A program made the position numbers and the translations under genes. From contig NZ_AP012273.1 in assembly GCF_000828615.1 (NCBI RefSeq), positions 1,860,001-1,924,000 on the forward strand: 64,000 bases of DNA, read 5' to 3'. The notes below the pieces were generated by a model, which saw only the letters and a list, made by a program, of their open reading frames with translations, was not told the DNA's origin and ran no database searches. Positions 11,810 through 23,751 of the stretch are shown here, one piece after another; position 1 is the first letter of the stretch, and every line of letters begins with the position of its first letter. The DNA comes from Thiolapillus brandeum (lineage in GTDB: Bacteria > Pseudomonadota > Gammaproteobacteria > Chromatiales > Chromatiaceae).

Positions 11810-13148
11810 CGGACTCCACTACCGATGCAATCTCCCCCGCCAGCTGGGTCACCAGAGTAGCTTCCCGGCCTTCCACCATGACTCTGATCAGGGGTTCGGT
11901 ACCCGAGGGCCGCAGCAATACCCGACCATCGTCGCCCAGAGTCTTCTCCACCGCCGCCACTGCATCGAGAACGGAAGGGTTCTTCATGACATTGGCCGGC
12001 GATGCCGTGCCCAAATCCACATTGATCAGGGTCTGCGGCATACGCTGCATGCCCATGCTCAGGTCATGCAGATTGGAATCACTCATTACCATTTCAGCCA
12101 GCACCTGCAGGGCTGAAACCAGGCCATCACCCGTAGTGGTTCGATCCCGGCAGATGATATGCCCCGAAGGTTCTCCCCCCAGGGTCCAGCTGTTGCTGTC
12201 GAGCTGGGCAAGAATGTAACGATCCCCGACATCCGTGCGTACCAGCTCCACACCAAGCTCCCGCAATGCCAGATCCAACCCCAGGTTGCTCATGGTGGTG
12301 CCCACTACCGGGCCTTTCAGCCCTTCAGGATGGGCCATACGCGAACGGGCAATGATGTAGAGTATGCCGTCACCGTCCACCGTGGCCCCGGTGTGATCCA
12401 CCATGATCAAACGGTCGCCATCGCCATCCAGAGCAATACCCACGTCCGCCTTTTCCTGGAGCACCGCCTGTTGCAGGGCTTCGGGGTTGGTTGAACCAAC
12501 CCTGCTGTTGATGTTGAATCCGTCAGGGTCTGCGCCAATCACGCTCACCTGCGCCCCCAGTTCTTCGAGGACATGCGGCGCAATATGGTAGGTGGCGCCG
12601 TTGGCGCAATCCACCACGACTTTCAGGGAAGAAAGATCCAGGTGATGAGGGACCGTGCTCTTGCAGAACTCGATGTACCGCCCGGCGGCATCGTCCACCC
12701 GGGTGACCTTACCCAGGCTGGCCGGATCCACAGTCACCAGAGGCTTGTCGATTTCAGCCTCGATGGCGAGCTCGACTTCATCAGGCAACTTGGCGCCCGT
12801 GGCGGAAAAGAACTTGATTCCGTTGTCATAGTAGGGGTTGTGGGACGCACTGATAACAATACCCACGGATGCGTGCAGGGTGCGGGTCAGATAGGCAATG
12901 CCCGGCGTAGGCATAGGGCCCAGCATGAGTATGTCCATGCCCGCCGCCACCAGCCCTGCTTCCAGGGCGGATTCGAACATGTAGCCGGAGATGCGGGTAT
13001 CCTTGCCGATCAGCACCTTTCCGGGACTGCCGTTGCCCAGCACCCTTCCGGCAGCCCAACCCAGTTTCAACACGAACTCCGGATTGATCTTCCCTTCCCC
13101 GACACGGCCACGAATACCATCCGTGCCGAAATATTTTCTTTTTGTCAT
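11796..13148 (-). CDS. glmM: Phosphoglucosamine mutase
   Basis: A 450-residue alpha-D-phosphohexomutase that interconverts glucosamine-6-P and glucosamine-1-P for UDP-GlcNAc synthesis (peptidoglycan and LPS precursors). Visible: FGTDGIRG at the N-terminus, phosphoserine loop [12 protein letters not shown] with Ser102, the metal-binding DGDGDR loop, the sugar-binding GGEPSGH and the C-terminal phosphate loop [15 protein letters not shown]. Length is standard (445-450). Its ATG overlaps the folP stop by four bases (ATGA), as in the conserved ftsH-folP-glmM operon. Confidence 0.96.
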   Translation of the reverse strand: MTKRKYFGTDGIRGRVGEGKINPEFVLKLGWAAGRVLGNGSPGKVLIGKDTRISGYMFESALEAGLVAAGMDILMLGPMPTPGIAYLTRTLHASVGIVISASHNPYYDNGIKFFSATGAKLPDEVELAIEAEIDKPLVTVDPASLGKVTRVDDAAGRYIEFCKSTVPHHLDLSSLKVVVDCANGATYHIAPHVLEELGAQVSVIGADPDGFNINSRVGSTNPEALQQAVLQEKADVGIALDGDGDRLIMVDHTGATVDGDGILYIIARSRMAHPEGLKGPVVGTTMSNLGLDLALRELGVELVRTDVGDRYILAQLDSNSWTLGGEPSGHIICRDRTTTGDGLVSALQVLAEMVMSDSNLHDLSMGMQRMPQTLINVDLGTASPANVMKNPSVLDAVAAVEKTLGDDGRVLLRPSGTEPLIRVMVEGREATLVTQLAGEIASVVESVTAA

Positions 13149-13981
13149 TTCTGAACCCCGGTTAGCGCATTCACGATGGTCAATGCATCCACTGTTTCCG
13201 CCACATCGTGCACACGTACGATAGCAGCCCCCCTTTCCGCCGCCAACACGGCTGCTGCGATACTGCCCGCAAGCCGTTCATGGGCTTCCCGGCCCGTAAG
13301 GGCGCCGAGCATGGACTTCCGCGACAAGCCCGCCAATACGCCCGCCCCGAGTTCACAGAACCCGGACAGCGCGCGCAGCAAAGCAAGATTATGCTCAAGA
13401 GTCTTACCGAAGCCAAATCCCGGATCCACGAGAATGTTTTCCCGGGGAATGCCTGCCGTTTCACAATGGCGGATTCGCTGTCGCAGAAATTCCTTTACCT
13501 CTGCCACTACGTCCCCATAGCGGGGTGCCTGCTGCATGGTTCGCGGCTCTCCCTGCATGTGCATGAGGCATACTGGAACCGACAGTGCTGAAGCCATTTC
13601 AACGGCGCCCGAAGCACGCAGAGCATTCACGTCATTGATCATCCCCGCACCGGCCTTGACCGCTTCCTCCATGACTTCAGGTTTACTGGTATCGATGGAA
13701 AGGGGGATATCCAACAGCTCGCGCAGAGCCTCGATGACAGGCACCACCCGGTCCATTTCCTCTTGTACGGATACGGGTTCAGCGCCGGGACGGGTGGATT
13801 CCCCGCCGATATCAATAATCGCCGCGCCGTTGTCCTGCATGGCCCGGGCAGCCGCAACGGCGGCATCCGGGACGACATAGCGACCGCCGTCCGAAAAGGA
13901 ATCCGGCGTGACATTGAGTATTCCCATCACCACCGGGCTGCTCAGATCCAACAGCCTGCCATTGCAGTTCAGCATCGTCAC
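13145..13981 (-). CDS. folP: Dihydropteroate synthase
   Basis: A 278-residue TIM-barrel enzyme that condenses p-aminobenzoate with hydroxymethyl-dihydropterin diphosphate in folate synthesis; the target of sulfonamides. Signatures: [15 protein letters not shown] near the N-terminus, [16 protein letters not shown], and the sulfa-site loop [13 protein letters not shown]. Length is normal. It lies between ftsH and glmM and is coupled to glmM by a four-base overlap. Confidence 0.96.
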   Translation of the reverse strand: MTMLNCNGRLLDLSSPVVMGILNVTPDSFSDGGRYVVPDAAVAAARAMQDNGAAIIDIGGESTRPGAEPVSVQEEMDRVVPVIEALRELLDIPLSIDTSKPEVMEEAVKAGAGMINDVNALRASGAVEMASALSVPVCLMHMQGEPRTMQQAPRYGDVVAEVKEFLRQRIRHCETAGIPRENILVDPGFGFGKTLEHNLALLRALSGFCELGAGVLAGLSRKSMLGALTGREAHERLAGSIAAAVLAAERGAAIVRVHDVAETVDALTIVNALTGVQK

Positions 13982-14013
13982 CCCATCATTGCGGCAAGCC
14001 CTTCCTGGCGGGT

Positions 14014-15942
<1,929 letters not shown>

Positions 15943-16045
15943 ATCATTCAAAATAGGGTTCCTCGTTGATTTCCCTGTTTCATCTTCGATTTGGACAGAT
16001 TCGAAGAAGATACGTTCTTTAAATAACTTCAATAAATAGAAATTA

Positions 16046-16666
16046 TCAGGATTTATAGTCCGTTGCTACCATATACACTTCGCGGCTTTTTGCTCGCGAG
16101 GATTTGGGCTTGCGGGTCACCACCCGGTTGAAACTGCTACGGGCATCCCTGATGTAGTCGTCAAAGCCCTCTCCCTGAAACAGCTTGGTCACAAAACTGC
16201 CTCCGGATTTCAGGGTGGTTCTGGCAAAATCCAGTGCCAATTCCGCAAGATACATAGCCCTGGGTTGATCCACGGCACGCACACCGCTGGCATTGGGCGC
16301 GATGTCGGAAACTACCAGATCCACTGAACGCCCTTCCAGTAGATTTATCAATTGGTTCATAACTTCCTGCTCGCGAAAATCCCCTTGCAGAAACTCCACA
16401 CCGGGAATTCCGTCCATATCCAGGATATCCATGGCCAGCACTTTGCCCTGGTCTCCGACGATAGCTGCCGCCACCTGGCTCCAGCCACCGGGCGCCGCAC
16501 CCAGATCCACCACCACCTGGCCCGGCTTGAGGATCCTGTCCTTTTCCTGGATTTCCAGCAACTTGTAGCTGGCACGGGAGCGGTACCCCTCTTTCTGGGC
16601 ACGCTGCACGTATTCATCATTCACATGACGCTGCATCCAGATATGACTGCTTTTGGAACGGCCCAT
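16046..16666 (-). CDS. rlmE: 23S rRNA (uridine-2552 2'-O) methyltransferase RlmE
   Basis: A 206-residue FtsJ/RrmJ-family Rossmann methyltransferase that methylates U2552 of 23S rRNA during late 50S assembly. Visible: N-terminal [21 protein letters not shown] motif [13 protein letters not shown], catalytic Lys-Asp-Lys-Glu elements including [13 protein letters not shown] and [11 protein letters not shown]. Length is as in E. coli (209). It sits just upstream of ftsH, the classical ftsJ-ftsH order, and diverges from yhbY with 120 bases between starts. Confidence 0.96.
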   Translation of the reverse strand: MGRSKSSHIWMQRHVNDEYVQRAQKEGYRSRASYKLLEIQEKDRILKPGQVVVDLGAAPGGWSQVAAAIVGDQGKVLAMDILDMDGIPGVEFLQGDFREQEVMNQLINLLEGRSVDLVVSDIAPNASGVRAVDQPRAMYLAELALDFARTTLKSGGSFVTKLFQGEGFDDYIRDARSSFNRVVTRKPKSSRAKSREVYMVATDYKS

Positions 16667-16700
16667 CCCTCATTCACACAGGTTTCCATCAGGAAAGCGG

Positions 16701-16706
16701 ATTATA
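16701..16706 (-). promoter_or_regulatory. Putative -10 box for rlmE-ftsH-folP-glmM
   Basis: A TATAAT hexamer on the minus strand, about 35 bases upstream of the rlmE start. No good -35 box is seen at 16-18 bases, so the call rests on the -10 hexamer and position only. Confidence 0.4.
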
Positions 16707-16786
16707 CCGGCTTTTTCCCCGCAGGATTGCCTTGTAAGGAGTAGAATACCGAAAAATCAATCAACCCCCTTTCCTGGAGTCCACCC

Positions 16787-17080
16787 GTGCCCCTCTCCAA
16801 TTCCCAAACCCGGCATCTGCGCGGCCTGGCGCACAAACTCAAACCCGTGGTCATGATCGGCCAGCATGGCCTGCGTGAATCCGTGCTGGAGGAAATCGGC
16901 ATTGCCCTGGATTTTCATGAACTCATCAAGATCAAGATCAGTGCCGGTGACCGGGACGAGCGGGATCAGCTTATTCAGCAGGTTATTGACCAGACCCGAG
17001 GCGAACTGGTTCAGCGAATCGGCAATATGGCGGTGATTTTCCGCAGAAACCCCAGGAAGCCAAAAATCGTGCTGCCCTGA
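16787..17080 (+). CDS. yhbY: CRM-domain RNA-binding protein YhbY
   Basis: A 97-residue single CRM-domain protein (YhbY family), associated with pre-50S ribosomal particles in E. coli. The GxxG-like loop MIGQHGLRESVLEEI and the basic segment HELIKIKISAGDRDER are visible. Start is a GTG at 16787 with a CTGGAG box upstream. Divergently placed from rlmE as in many Gammaproteobacteria. The insertion sequence begins about 20 bases after its stop and does not damage it. Confidence 0.92.
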   Translation: MPLSNSQTRHLRGLAHKLKPVVMIGQHGLRESVLEEIGIALDFHELIKIKISAGDRDERDQLIQQVIDQTRGELVQRIGNMAVIFRRNPRKPKIVLP

Positions 17081-17191
17081 GGCTGGACAGCTAGACATGA
17101 TGTTTTGACCTGCCCAACCTCAACGAACGTGGATTATGCTGGGGTTGGGAAATACACTCCCGACACAGAGCCACATTGAGGAGGACAGGTC

Positions 17192-18400
17192 ATGAAAGAG
17201 TCTATCGCAAAAGCCATTGATAAACAGACAAAAGCGGCGCAGGTGAACACGGCGGATGCAGGCAGCTACGCGGCCTACATCGGGTTGGATGTTCACAAAG
17301 ACACCATTGCGGTGGCTATCGCGTTACCGGGCCGGGAAGAACCGGTCTACCGGGGTGAAATTGCCCATGAAGGCCGAAAGGTGGAAAAATGGCTGAATCG
17401 CCTGAGTGTCGAGTTTGATGGTCAGGTGCTGCAATTCTGCTATGAAGCAGGGCCCTGCGGCTACGGGCTGTATCGCCGCCTGGTGGGGGCGGGTCATGAC
17501 TGCCAGGTCGTGGCCCCCTCACTGATTCCGAGGAAGGCTGGTGAGCGGGTCAAGACCGATCGGCGTGATGCCCTGAAGTTGGCGCGGTTGCTGCGGGCCG
17601 GTGAGTTGACCGCGGTTTGGGTACCGGATGCTGAGCAGGAGGCCATGCGGGATCTGACCCGGGCCCGGGACGACATGAAGAGCCAGGAGCGCAAGGCGCG
17701 TCAGCAGCTTAACGCTTTTGTATTGCGTCACGGCCACCACTGGCCCCGGGGCAAGAAGCGCTGGACCCAGGCGCATTTCAACTGGCTGGAATCGATCCAA
17801 TTTGAGCAGCCCTGGCTGCAGATTGTGCTGCAGGAATACATTGACGCAGTCAAGGCGGTGACCCGGCGGGTCACCGACCTGACCGAGCAGCTGATGCAAG
17901 CCTTACCGGGCTGGTCATTGGCCCCGGTGGTGGACGCCCTGGTGGCCCTGCGGGGGGTCGACAAGCTGGCCGCTACCGTCCTGCTGGCGGAGTTGGGCGA
18001 TATCAGCCGTTTCGATTCCCCGAAACGGCTGATGGCCTACCTGGGACTGGTGCCGAGCGAGCATAGCAGTGGCGGCCGGCGACGTCAGGGCGCGATCACC
18101 CTGACCGGCAACGGTCATGCGCGCCGGATGCTGGTGGAGTGTGCCTGGAGCTACCGCTTTCCGGCGCGCCAGACGATGCATCTCAAACGAAAGGCCAAGG
18201 CGGCACCAGAACGGGCCAAGGCGATCGCCTGGCGGGCCCAGAAGCGTCTCTGCGGTCGCTATCGTCAGCTCACGCAGGCCGGCAAGAACGTCAAGTTGGT
18301 GTGTGTCGCGATTGCCCGGGAATTGGTCGGCTTCATCTGGGACATCGTACGGCAGGAGATGCCCCGCCTGATGGCCAAGAGTGGATCGGCGGCTGGATAA
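17192..18400 (+). CDS. IS110-family transposase (DEDD RuvC-like plus serine Tnp domain)
   Basis: A 402-residue IS110 transposase. The N-terminal DEDD domain shows Asp33 (YIGLDVHKD), Glu85 (CYEAGPCGYG) and Asp123/Asp126 (KTDRRDALKLARLL). A coiled middle (about 145-235) leads to the C-terminal transposase_20 domain with the helix-hairpin motif ALRGVDKLAATVLLAELGD and the serine-bearing loop LVPSEHSSGGRRRQG (about 286-300), followed by GNGHARRMLVECAW. Known members use a structured non-coding RNA from the element to choose the target. An AGGAGG box lies nine bases before the ATG. Length and motifs look intact, so the copy may be active. Confidence 0.93.
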   Translation: MKESIAKAIDKQTKAAQVNTADAGSYAAYIGLDVHKDTIAVAIALPGREEPVYRGEIAHEGRKVEKWLNRLSVEFDGQVLQFCYEAGPCGYGLYRRLVGAGHDCQVVAPSLIPRKAGERVKTDRRDALKLARLLRAGELTAVWVPDAEQEAMRDLTRARDDMKSQERKARQQLNAFVLRHGHHWPRGKKRWTQAHFNWLESIQFEQPWLQIVLQEYIDAVKAVTRRVTDLTEQLMQALPGWSLAPVVDALVALRGVDKLAATVLLAELGDISRFDSPKRLMAYLGLVPSEHSSGGRRRQGAITLTGNGHARRMLVECAWSYRFPARQTMHLKRKAKAAPERAKAIAWRAQKRLCGRYRQLTQAGKNVKLVCVAIARELVGFIWDIVRQEMPRLMAKSGSAAG

Positions 18401-18828
18401 GCCGTGTGCCGCACGATACGACTGCTACCATAGGAGGAGGAACGACAGGCACCTTGACTCAGGGTCTATCTGGCCGGTGTGGAGAACCCTTGTCCGGGTT
18501 ATAACGGCATCGGCCATGACGGGATAACCTCAAGCGAGCATTCCCGGTCGATGATCCCTGACATTAGAGAAAGGCCAGCTCTGCGACGCAGTGAAGTCAG
18601 GTGGTAACCAATCCACGCATATCAGCATGATCCACCGTCGCAATCTGCTGGATGGACCCTGAGCCAAGGTGCTTGAACAATACACCACGAGACTGACAGA
18701 TAGATCGAGCATGGGCTTATCCACCCTTTGCCCACCGCTGCGCAATAAGCCAAAGGTTGCTACGCCGTGGACAAAGCGTGGATAAGCCCTCGGGGCAGTA
18801 TTAGCCAGGGGTTGACAGGTCAAAACAT
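18401..18828 (+). other. Long non-coding right end of the IS; candidate guide-RNA region
   Basis: About 430 bases between the transposase stop and the right inverted repeat hold no convincing gene. In IS1111-type elements this region encodes the bridge/seek RNA that pairs with donor and target DNA. Here it contains a long stable hairpin (18713-18789) and several shorter self-complementary stretches. The role is inferred from family knowledge. Confidence 0.45.
18713..18789. repeat. 26-bp imperfect inverted repeat in IS right end
   Basis: Arms 18713-18738 and 18764-18789 pair at 23 of 26 positions, starting with twelve perfect pairs (GGGCTTATCCAC), with a 25-base loop. It ends about 25 bases before the terminal inverted repeat of the IS. 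Confidence 0.85.
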
Positions 18829-18833
18829 ATCAG

Positions 18834-18953
18834 CCCGGATATTTCACCGGATAGCGTGATGGTAACAAACTGTAATCTGGCCAACATGCATATAACCATT
18901 TGTTTTCACCGACAAAACACGGAAACTTGCAGCGGTCTGGTGAAACATCCGGG
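18834..18953. repeat. REP-like inverted repeat flanking the IS right edge
   Basis: CCCGGATATTTCACC at 18834-18848 is repeated inverted at 18939-18953 with one mismatch, separated by about 90 bases that hold no gene. The right arm abuts the stop codon of the TraB-like gene and the left arm abuts the right end of the IS. Confidence 0.7.
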
Positions 18954-19985
18954 TTAGTTCAGATCCCAGGCATTGAGCCAGGCGATCTTCGCGGGAACCA
19001 GGCCCAGGTCTTTCTCCAGCAACTTCTGGATGCCGGACAAATGGGCCGCACCATAAAAAATGGCGATGCGGCGATGCCCCCTGGCGATCTCCTGCCGCAG
19101 CACCTGCACCGCTTTCCGATTACGTTCAGCGAGCAGGGTACTGCCATTTTTTCCCTCGATGGCATGTTGCATGGTGCTCATTTCCACCATTTCATTGGCA
19201 AACCAGATTTTCAGGGCTTTGTCCGAGTCTCCGGACAACAGATTCCGGTACAGGTTCATCTGGTTGGCCAGCGCTTTGGGAGAGCGTTGCCGCCCCATAC
19301 CCGCCAACCAGGCCCGGCCCAGCATGCCCGCTACCGACTCATTACGCCTGGCCATGCTTTCGAAGAACTCGTCAGGCGTAAGATCGGCATGCACCAGGTT
19401 GGGCAGATGGTAATCCACGTCTTCCAGCTGCAACCCCAGGCCCAGAACCTTGCGCATGCCGCTTTGCAGGTTTCCGATGACACTGTGGTTCTTTCCCCCG
19501 CCCCGGGGAATGCGGGTGCCCCTGGGGGCAACCAGTTCATAAAGCACTACATCGTAACGTCTGAACAATCCGTTGATCTGCTGGTAATAGCGGTGTTCGC
19601 CGATGTGCACTGCACCAACAAGGTCCACATAGTCGATGTCCGGGCTGCCATCACCGGGAACCATGCGCACCACCGCAGTCTGCAGGGCAACGGGTTTCCC
19701 CTGGGGAGATTTCTCCAGGCGCGCATACTTCAATCCTTCGCCGTTGGCCGGGGACAAGTCGTGAAAAACCAGGCCGGGTTCCAGACTGGGCAAGGCTGCG
19801 GCAGCGGCTTCCGTTTGAACCGACAGCCGGCTGCTGCAGGTTTGCCGGGATTGTGTTGACTGGGTGGCGACAGAGGCCGATGACTGCTGTCCCCTGGAGT
19901 TCGTGGCCTGCGCCGCGGATGCACCGCAACAAACGGATGACAACATCAGACAGCAAGCCAGGAAGAATCCCCCCGTGCTGCCCAT
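18954..19985 (-). CDS. TraB/GumN (TIKI-like) family protein, exported
   Basis: A 343-residue protein with an N-terminal signal-like segment (GGFFLACCLMLSSVCCGASA). Family features are the YVDLVGAVHIGEHRYYQQIN motif (first conserved His), VVLYELVAPRG (Glu), and near the C-terminus IAIFYGAAHLSGIQKLL (second His). TraB/TIKI proteins adopt an EreA/ChaN-like fold and include metalloproteases; the bacterial role is mostly unknown. I chose the Met at 19985, one base after the greA stop (TGATATG), so translation is probably coupled to greA. Cysteines in and after the signal (around 10-60) are unusually many. A longer upstream frame overlaps greA and is rejected. Confidence 0.75.
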   Translation of the reverse strand: MGSTGGFFLACCLMLSSVCCGASAAQATNSRGQQSSASVATQSTQSRQTCSSRLSVQTEAAAAALPSLEPGLVFHDLSPANGEGLKYARLEKSPQGKPVALQTAVVRMVPGDGSPDIDYVDLVGAVHIGEHRYYQQINGLFRRYDVVLYELVAPRGTRIPRGGGKNHSVIGNLQSGMRKVLGLGLQLEDVDYHLPNLVHADLTPDEFFESMARRNESVAGMLGRAWLAGMGRQRSPKALANQMNLYRNLLSGDSDKALKIWFANEMVEMSTMQHAIEGKNGSTLLAERNRKAVQVLRQEIARGHRRIAIFYGAAHLSGIQKLLEKDLGLVPAKIAWLNAWDLN

Positions 19986-19986
19986 A

Positions 19987-20466
19987 TCAGATATAGCGCA
20001 CTTCGAGGATCTCAAACTCACGCATGCCGCCAGGCACCTGTATCTCCACTTCGTCGCCCTCGGACTTTCCGATAAGCGCCCTGGCAATGGGAGAAGTCAC
20101 CGATATACGCCCATGACGTATGTCCGCCTCGTCTTCACCGACGATCTGATAGCAGTGCTCCTCATCTGTTTCCAGATCCAGCACATCCACAGTAGCGCCG
20201 AACACCACCCTGCCACCGGCATTCACCGTGCTTACGTCAATGATCTGGGCATTGGAAAGCTTGCCCTCGATATCCTTGATTCGCCCTTCGATGAAACTCT
20301 GTTGTTCCCGGGCCGCGTGATACTCGGCGTTCTCCTTGAGATCGCCATGAGCACGGGCTTCGGCAATCGATGCGATAACCTTGGGACGGGCTACGGTCTT
20401 GAGCTCGTTCAGTTCCTGGCGCAGGGCTTCCGCGCCCCTGACAGTCATGGGTGTCTTGTTACTCAT
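19987..20466 (-). CDS. greA: Transcription elongation factor GreA
   Basis: A 159-residue GreA. The N-terminal coiled coil carries the acidic tip [15 protein letters not shown], which reaches the RNA polymerase active site and stimulates cleavage of backtracked RNA; the C-terminal FKBP-like domain ends in [13 protein letters not shown]. Length matches E. coli (158). It follows carB by 36 bases on the same strand, as in the common carAB-greA order. Confidence 0.97.
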   Translation of the reverse strand: MSNKTPMTVRGAEALRQELNELKTVARPKVIASIAEARAHGDLKENAEYHAAREQQSFIEGRIKDIEGKLSNAQIIDVSTVNAGGRVVFGATVDVLDLETDEEHCYQIVGEDEADIRHGRISVTSPIARALIGKSEGDEVEIQVPGGMREFEILEVRYI

Positions 20467-20502
20467 GGTCGGTAGTCAATGCTCTCACAATCTTGTTATG
20501 GC

Positions 20503-23500
20503 TTAACCGGCGTGCAGTTCCTGCAGGCTGGTAACAATGGGCTCATCCTTGTGCTGGATGGCCATGACGATGGCTTCACCCCCGGACATGGTGGTGGTGT
20601 AGCTGATCTTGTGCTGCAGGGCGGAACGGCGGATCGAGGCGGAATCCAGCATAGCCTGCTTGCCCTCGGTGGTGTTGATGATCAGGTCGAAGTCATCGTT
20701 CTTGATCATATCCACGATATGCGGCCGCCCTTCCATGACCTTGTTCACCCGGATGCAATCCACTCCCGTGGACAGTACGGCATCACAGGTGCCTCCCGTG
20801 GCATACAGCTCGAAACCCAGATCCACCAGATCTTTGGCCACCAGCTTGATACGTTCCTTGTCGGCATCCCGCACGGACAACAAGGCCTTGCCACCGGTAG
20901 GCAATTTGATACTGCCTCCTTCACTGGCCTTGCCATAGGCTTCACCAAAGGTGCGGCCCACGCCCATGACTTCCCCCGTGGACTTCATCTCCGGCCCCAG
21001 TACAGTATCCACCCCGGGGAATTTGACGAAGGGGAATACCGCTTCCTTCACATAGAAGTGATCGGGAATGATCTCCCGGGTGGCGCCCTGCTCTTCGAGG
21101 CTCTGACCGGCCATGCAGCGTGCGGCGATCTTGGCCAGGGGCCGGCCAATGGCCTTGGAGACAAAAGGCACCGTGCGGGAGGCCCGGGGGTTCACTTCAA
21201 GGATATAGATATCTTCACCCTTGATGGCAAACTGGGTATTCATCAGTCCCACCACTCCAAGTTCCAGTGCCATGTCACGAATGTGGTGACGCATGCGGTC
21301 CTGGATCTCCCGACTCAAGGTATAGGGCGGCAGTGAACAGGCGGAGTCGCCGGAATGCACACCGGCTTCCTCGATGTGTTCCATGATGCCGCCGATGAGG
21401 ACATTCCGGCCATCACAGATGGCGTCCACATCCACCTCGATGGCATCGTTGAGAAAACGGTCCAGGAGCACTGGCGAATCATTGGATACACTCACCGCTT
21501 CACGCATGTAGCGGCTCAGGTCGTCTTCGTTGTAAACGATCTCCATGGCCCGGCCACCCAGTACATACGAAGGACGCACCACCAGGGGATAACCAATCTC
21601 TTCAGCCAGCTGCACCGCAGTATTCGGATCTGTCGCCGTGCGATTGGGAGGCTGCAGGATACCCAGTTTTTCGATCATCTGCTGGAAACGCTCGCGGTCT
21701 TCCGCGGCATCGATGGAATCCGGGCTGGTGCCAATAATCGGGGCTCCGGCTTTCTCCAGGTCTTCGGCGAGTTTCAGGGGGGTCTGACCACCATACTGGA
21801 CGATCACGCCCGAAGGGTTCTCCTTGTGAATGATTTCCAGCACATCTTCCAGGGTAAGGGGTTCGAAATACAGGCGGTCAGAGGTATCGTAGTCCGTGGA
21901 TACGGTCTCCGGATTGCAGTTGACCATGATGGTCTCGTAGCCATCCTCGCGCATGGCAAAGGCGGCGTGTACGCAGCAGTAGTCGAACTCTATACCTTGA
22001 CCGATACGGTTGGGCCCACCACCCAACACCATGATTTTCTGCCGATCCGTAGGCCGCGCCTCGCACTCCTCCTCATAAGTGGAATACATGTAGGCGGTGT
22101 TGGAAGCAAACTCGGCGGCGCAGGTATCCACGCGCTTGTACACGGGGCGCACATTCAGTTTGTAGCGCAATTTGCGGATCTTGGCTTCCTTCCTGCCCAG
22201 CAGATCCGCCAGGCGCTTGTCAGAAAAACCCTTGCGCTTGAGTTGGCGCATGCGTTTCTCGTCCAGAGCATCCAGGCCTTCCTTCACCACCCGGGCCTCT
22301 TCAAGGATCAGGTCTTCGATCTGTACCAGGAACCAGGGATCGATACCCGTGGCCTGCTGAATTTCCTTCAGGCTCATACCATCACGGAAAGCGTCCGCCA
22401 GGTACCAGAGACGATCGCCCCGGGGCTGGCGAATCTCTGCCAGGATGGTCGCCCGGGCATTGTCGGCAGACAGATCCACCATGGGATCGAAGCCGGCCAT
22501 ACCGGTTTCCAGGCCGCGCAAGGCCTTTTGCAGGGATTCCTGCAGGGTACGACCAATGGCCATGACCTCACCCACGGATTTCATCTGGGTAGTGAGACGG
22601 TCATCCGCCTGGGGGAATTTCTCAAAAGCAAACCGCGGAATCTTGGTAACCACGTAGTCGATGCTGGGCTCAAAGGAAGCCGGGGTCACGCCGCCGGTGA
22701 TCTCATTGCGCAGCTCGTCCAGGGTATAACCCACTGCCAGTTTCGCCGCTACTTTGGCGATGGGAAAACCCGTAGCCTTGGAAGCCAGCGCCGAGGATCG
22801 GGAAACACGAGGATTCATCTCGATGATGATCATGCGCCCATTCTCGGGGTTGATGGCAAACTGTACGTTGGAGCCACCGGTATCCACGCCAATCTCGCGC
22901 AAAACCGCCAGGGAGGCGTCGCGCATGATCTGGAATTCCTTGTCCGTGAGGGTCTGGGCGGGAGCCACAGTGATGGAATCCCCGGTGTGTACGCCCATGG
23001 GATCCAGGTTCTCGATGGAACAGACGATAATGCAGTTGTCCTTGTGGTCCCGCACCACTTCCATCTCATACTCTTTCCAGCCGAGGATAGACTCCTCGAT
23101 GAGCAGTTCGTTGGTGGGCGACAGATCCAGTCCGCGCTCACAGATCTCCACGAACTCTTCCTTGTTGTAGGCAATGCCGCCCCCGGACCCACCCATGGTG
23201 AAGGAAGGACGGATAATGGTGGGGAAGCCTACCTGCACCTGCACCTGCAGGGCCTCTTCCATGGAATGAGCCACCGCGGATTTCGGCATATCCAGGCCGA
23301 TCTTCTGCATGGCCTTGCGGAACAGATCGCGGTCCTCGGCCTTGTCGATGGCTTCCCGGGAAGCACCGATCATTTCCACTGAATATTTTTCGAGCACCCC
23401 TTCGCGCACCAGATCCAGGGCACAGTTCAATGCTGTCTGCCCTCCCATGGTGGGCAGCAGAGCGTCCGGACGCTCTTTCTCAATGATACGCGCCACGGTC

Positions 23501-23715
23501 TGCCAGGTGATGGGTTCGATGTACACCACGTCTGCCGTTTCCGGGTCGGTCATGATGGTGGCCGGATTCGAATTGACCAGCACCACCTTGTAGCCTTCCT
23601 CACGCAAGGCCTTGCAGGCCTGGGCGCCGGAATAGTCGAACTCGCAGGCCTGGCCGATGATAATGGGACCGGCACCGATGATGAGGATGGTTTTCAGATC
23701 TGTTCTTTTAGGCAT
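20503..23715 (-). CDS. carB: Carbamoyl-phosphate synthase large subunit
   Basis: A 1070-residue enzyme (E. coli 1073) that makes carbamoyl phosphate from bicarbonate, ATP and glutamine-derived ammonia for arginine and pyrimidines. It has two homologous ATP-grasp halves: the first opens with [18 protein letters not shown] and has [16 protein letters not shown], and the second opens about residue 555 with [19 protein letters not shown] and has [17 protein letters not shown] methylglyoxal-synthase-like regulatory domain closes the protein (about 935-1070). Start MPKRTDLK matches the family. Located 36 bases downstream of carA and upstream of greA. Confidence 0.98.
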   Translation of the reverse strand: MPKRTDLKTILIIGAGPIIIGQACEFDYSGAQACKALREEGYKVVLVNSNPATIMTDPETADVVYIEPITWQTVARIIEKERPDALLPTMGGQTALNCALDLVREGVLEKYSVEMIGASREAIDKAEDRDLFRKAMQKIGLDMPKSAVAHSMEEALQVQVQVGFPTIIRPSFTMGGSGGGIAYNKEEFVEICERGLDLSPTNELLIEESILGWKEYEMEVVRDHKDNCIIVCSIENLDPMGVHTGDSITVAPAQTLTDKEFQIMRDASLAVLREIGVDTGGSNVQFAINPENGRMIIIEMNPRVSRSSALASKATGFPIAKVAAKLAVGYTLDELRNEITGGVTPASFEPSIDYVVTKIPRFAFEKFPQADDRLTTQMKSVGEVMAIGRTLQESLQKALRGLETGMAGFDPMVDLSADNARATILAEIRQPRGDRLWYLADAFRDGMSLKEIQQATGIDPWFLVQIEDLILEEARVVKEGLDALDEKRMRQLKRKGFSDKRLADLLGRKEAKIRKLRYKLNVRPVYKRVDTCAAEFASNTAYMYSTYEEECEARPTDRQKIMVLGGGPNRIGQGIEFDYCCVHAAFAMREDGYETIMVNCNPETVSTDYDTSDRLYFEPLTLEDVLEIIHKENPSGVIVQYGGQTPLKLAEDLEKAGAPIIGTSPDSIDAAEDRERFQQMIEKLGILQPPNRTATDPNTAVQLAEEIGYPLVVRPSYVLGGRAMEIVYNEDDLSRYMREAVSVSNDSPVLLDRFLNDAIEVDVDAICDGRNVLIGGIMEHIEEAGVHSGDSACSLPPYTLSREIQDRMRHHIRDMALELGVVGLMNTQFAIKGEDIYILEVNPRASRTVPFVSKAIGRPLAKIAARCMAGQSLEEQGATREIIPDHFYVKEAVFPFVKFPGVDTVLGPEMKSTGEVMGVGRTFGEAYGKASEGGSIKLPTGGKALLSVRDADKERIKLVAKDLVDLGFELYATGGTCDAVLSTGVDCIRVNKVMEGRPHIVDMIKNDDFDLIINTTEGKQAMLDSASIRRSALQHKISYTTTMSGGEAIVMAIQHKDEPIVTSLQELHAG

Positions 23716-23751
23716 CTTGTCTCAGTCTGCGCGAATGGTTTGGAGCAATGA

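Larger units (their letters stand above)
17099..18830 (+). mobile_element. IS110-family insertion sequence, IS1111-like subgroup
   Basis: A single DEDD transposase gene flanked by non-coding ends, about 90 bases on the left and about 430 on the right. Near both edges lies an inverted repeat: ATGTTTTGACCTG at 17100-17112 on the plus strand matches the reverse complement of 18816-18828, with partial similarity for a further six bases. Such sub-terminal inverted repeats and a long right end are features of the IS1111 subgroup of IS110. The exact tips of the element cannot be set from one copy, because IS110 elements usually leave no target duplication. It sits between yhbY and a TraB-like gene and interrupts neither. 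Confidence 0.8.

Noticed and set aside
21355-23382. 675-codon open frame opposite carB
   Set aside because: It is an antisense shadow of a certain gene; its translation matches no family and runs with carB codon positions.
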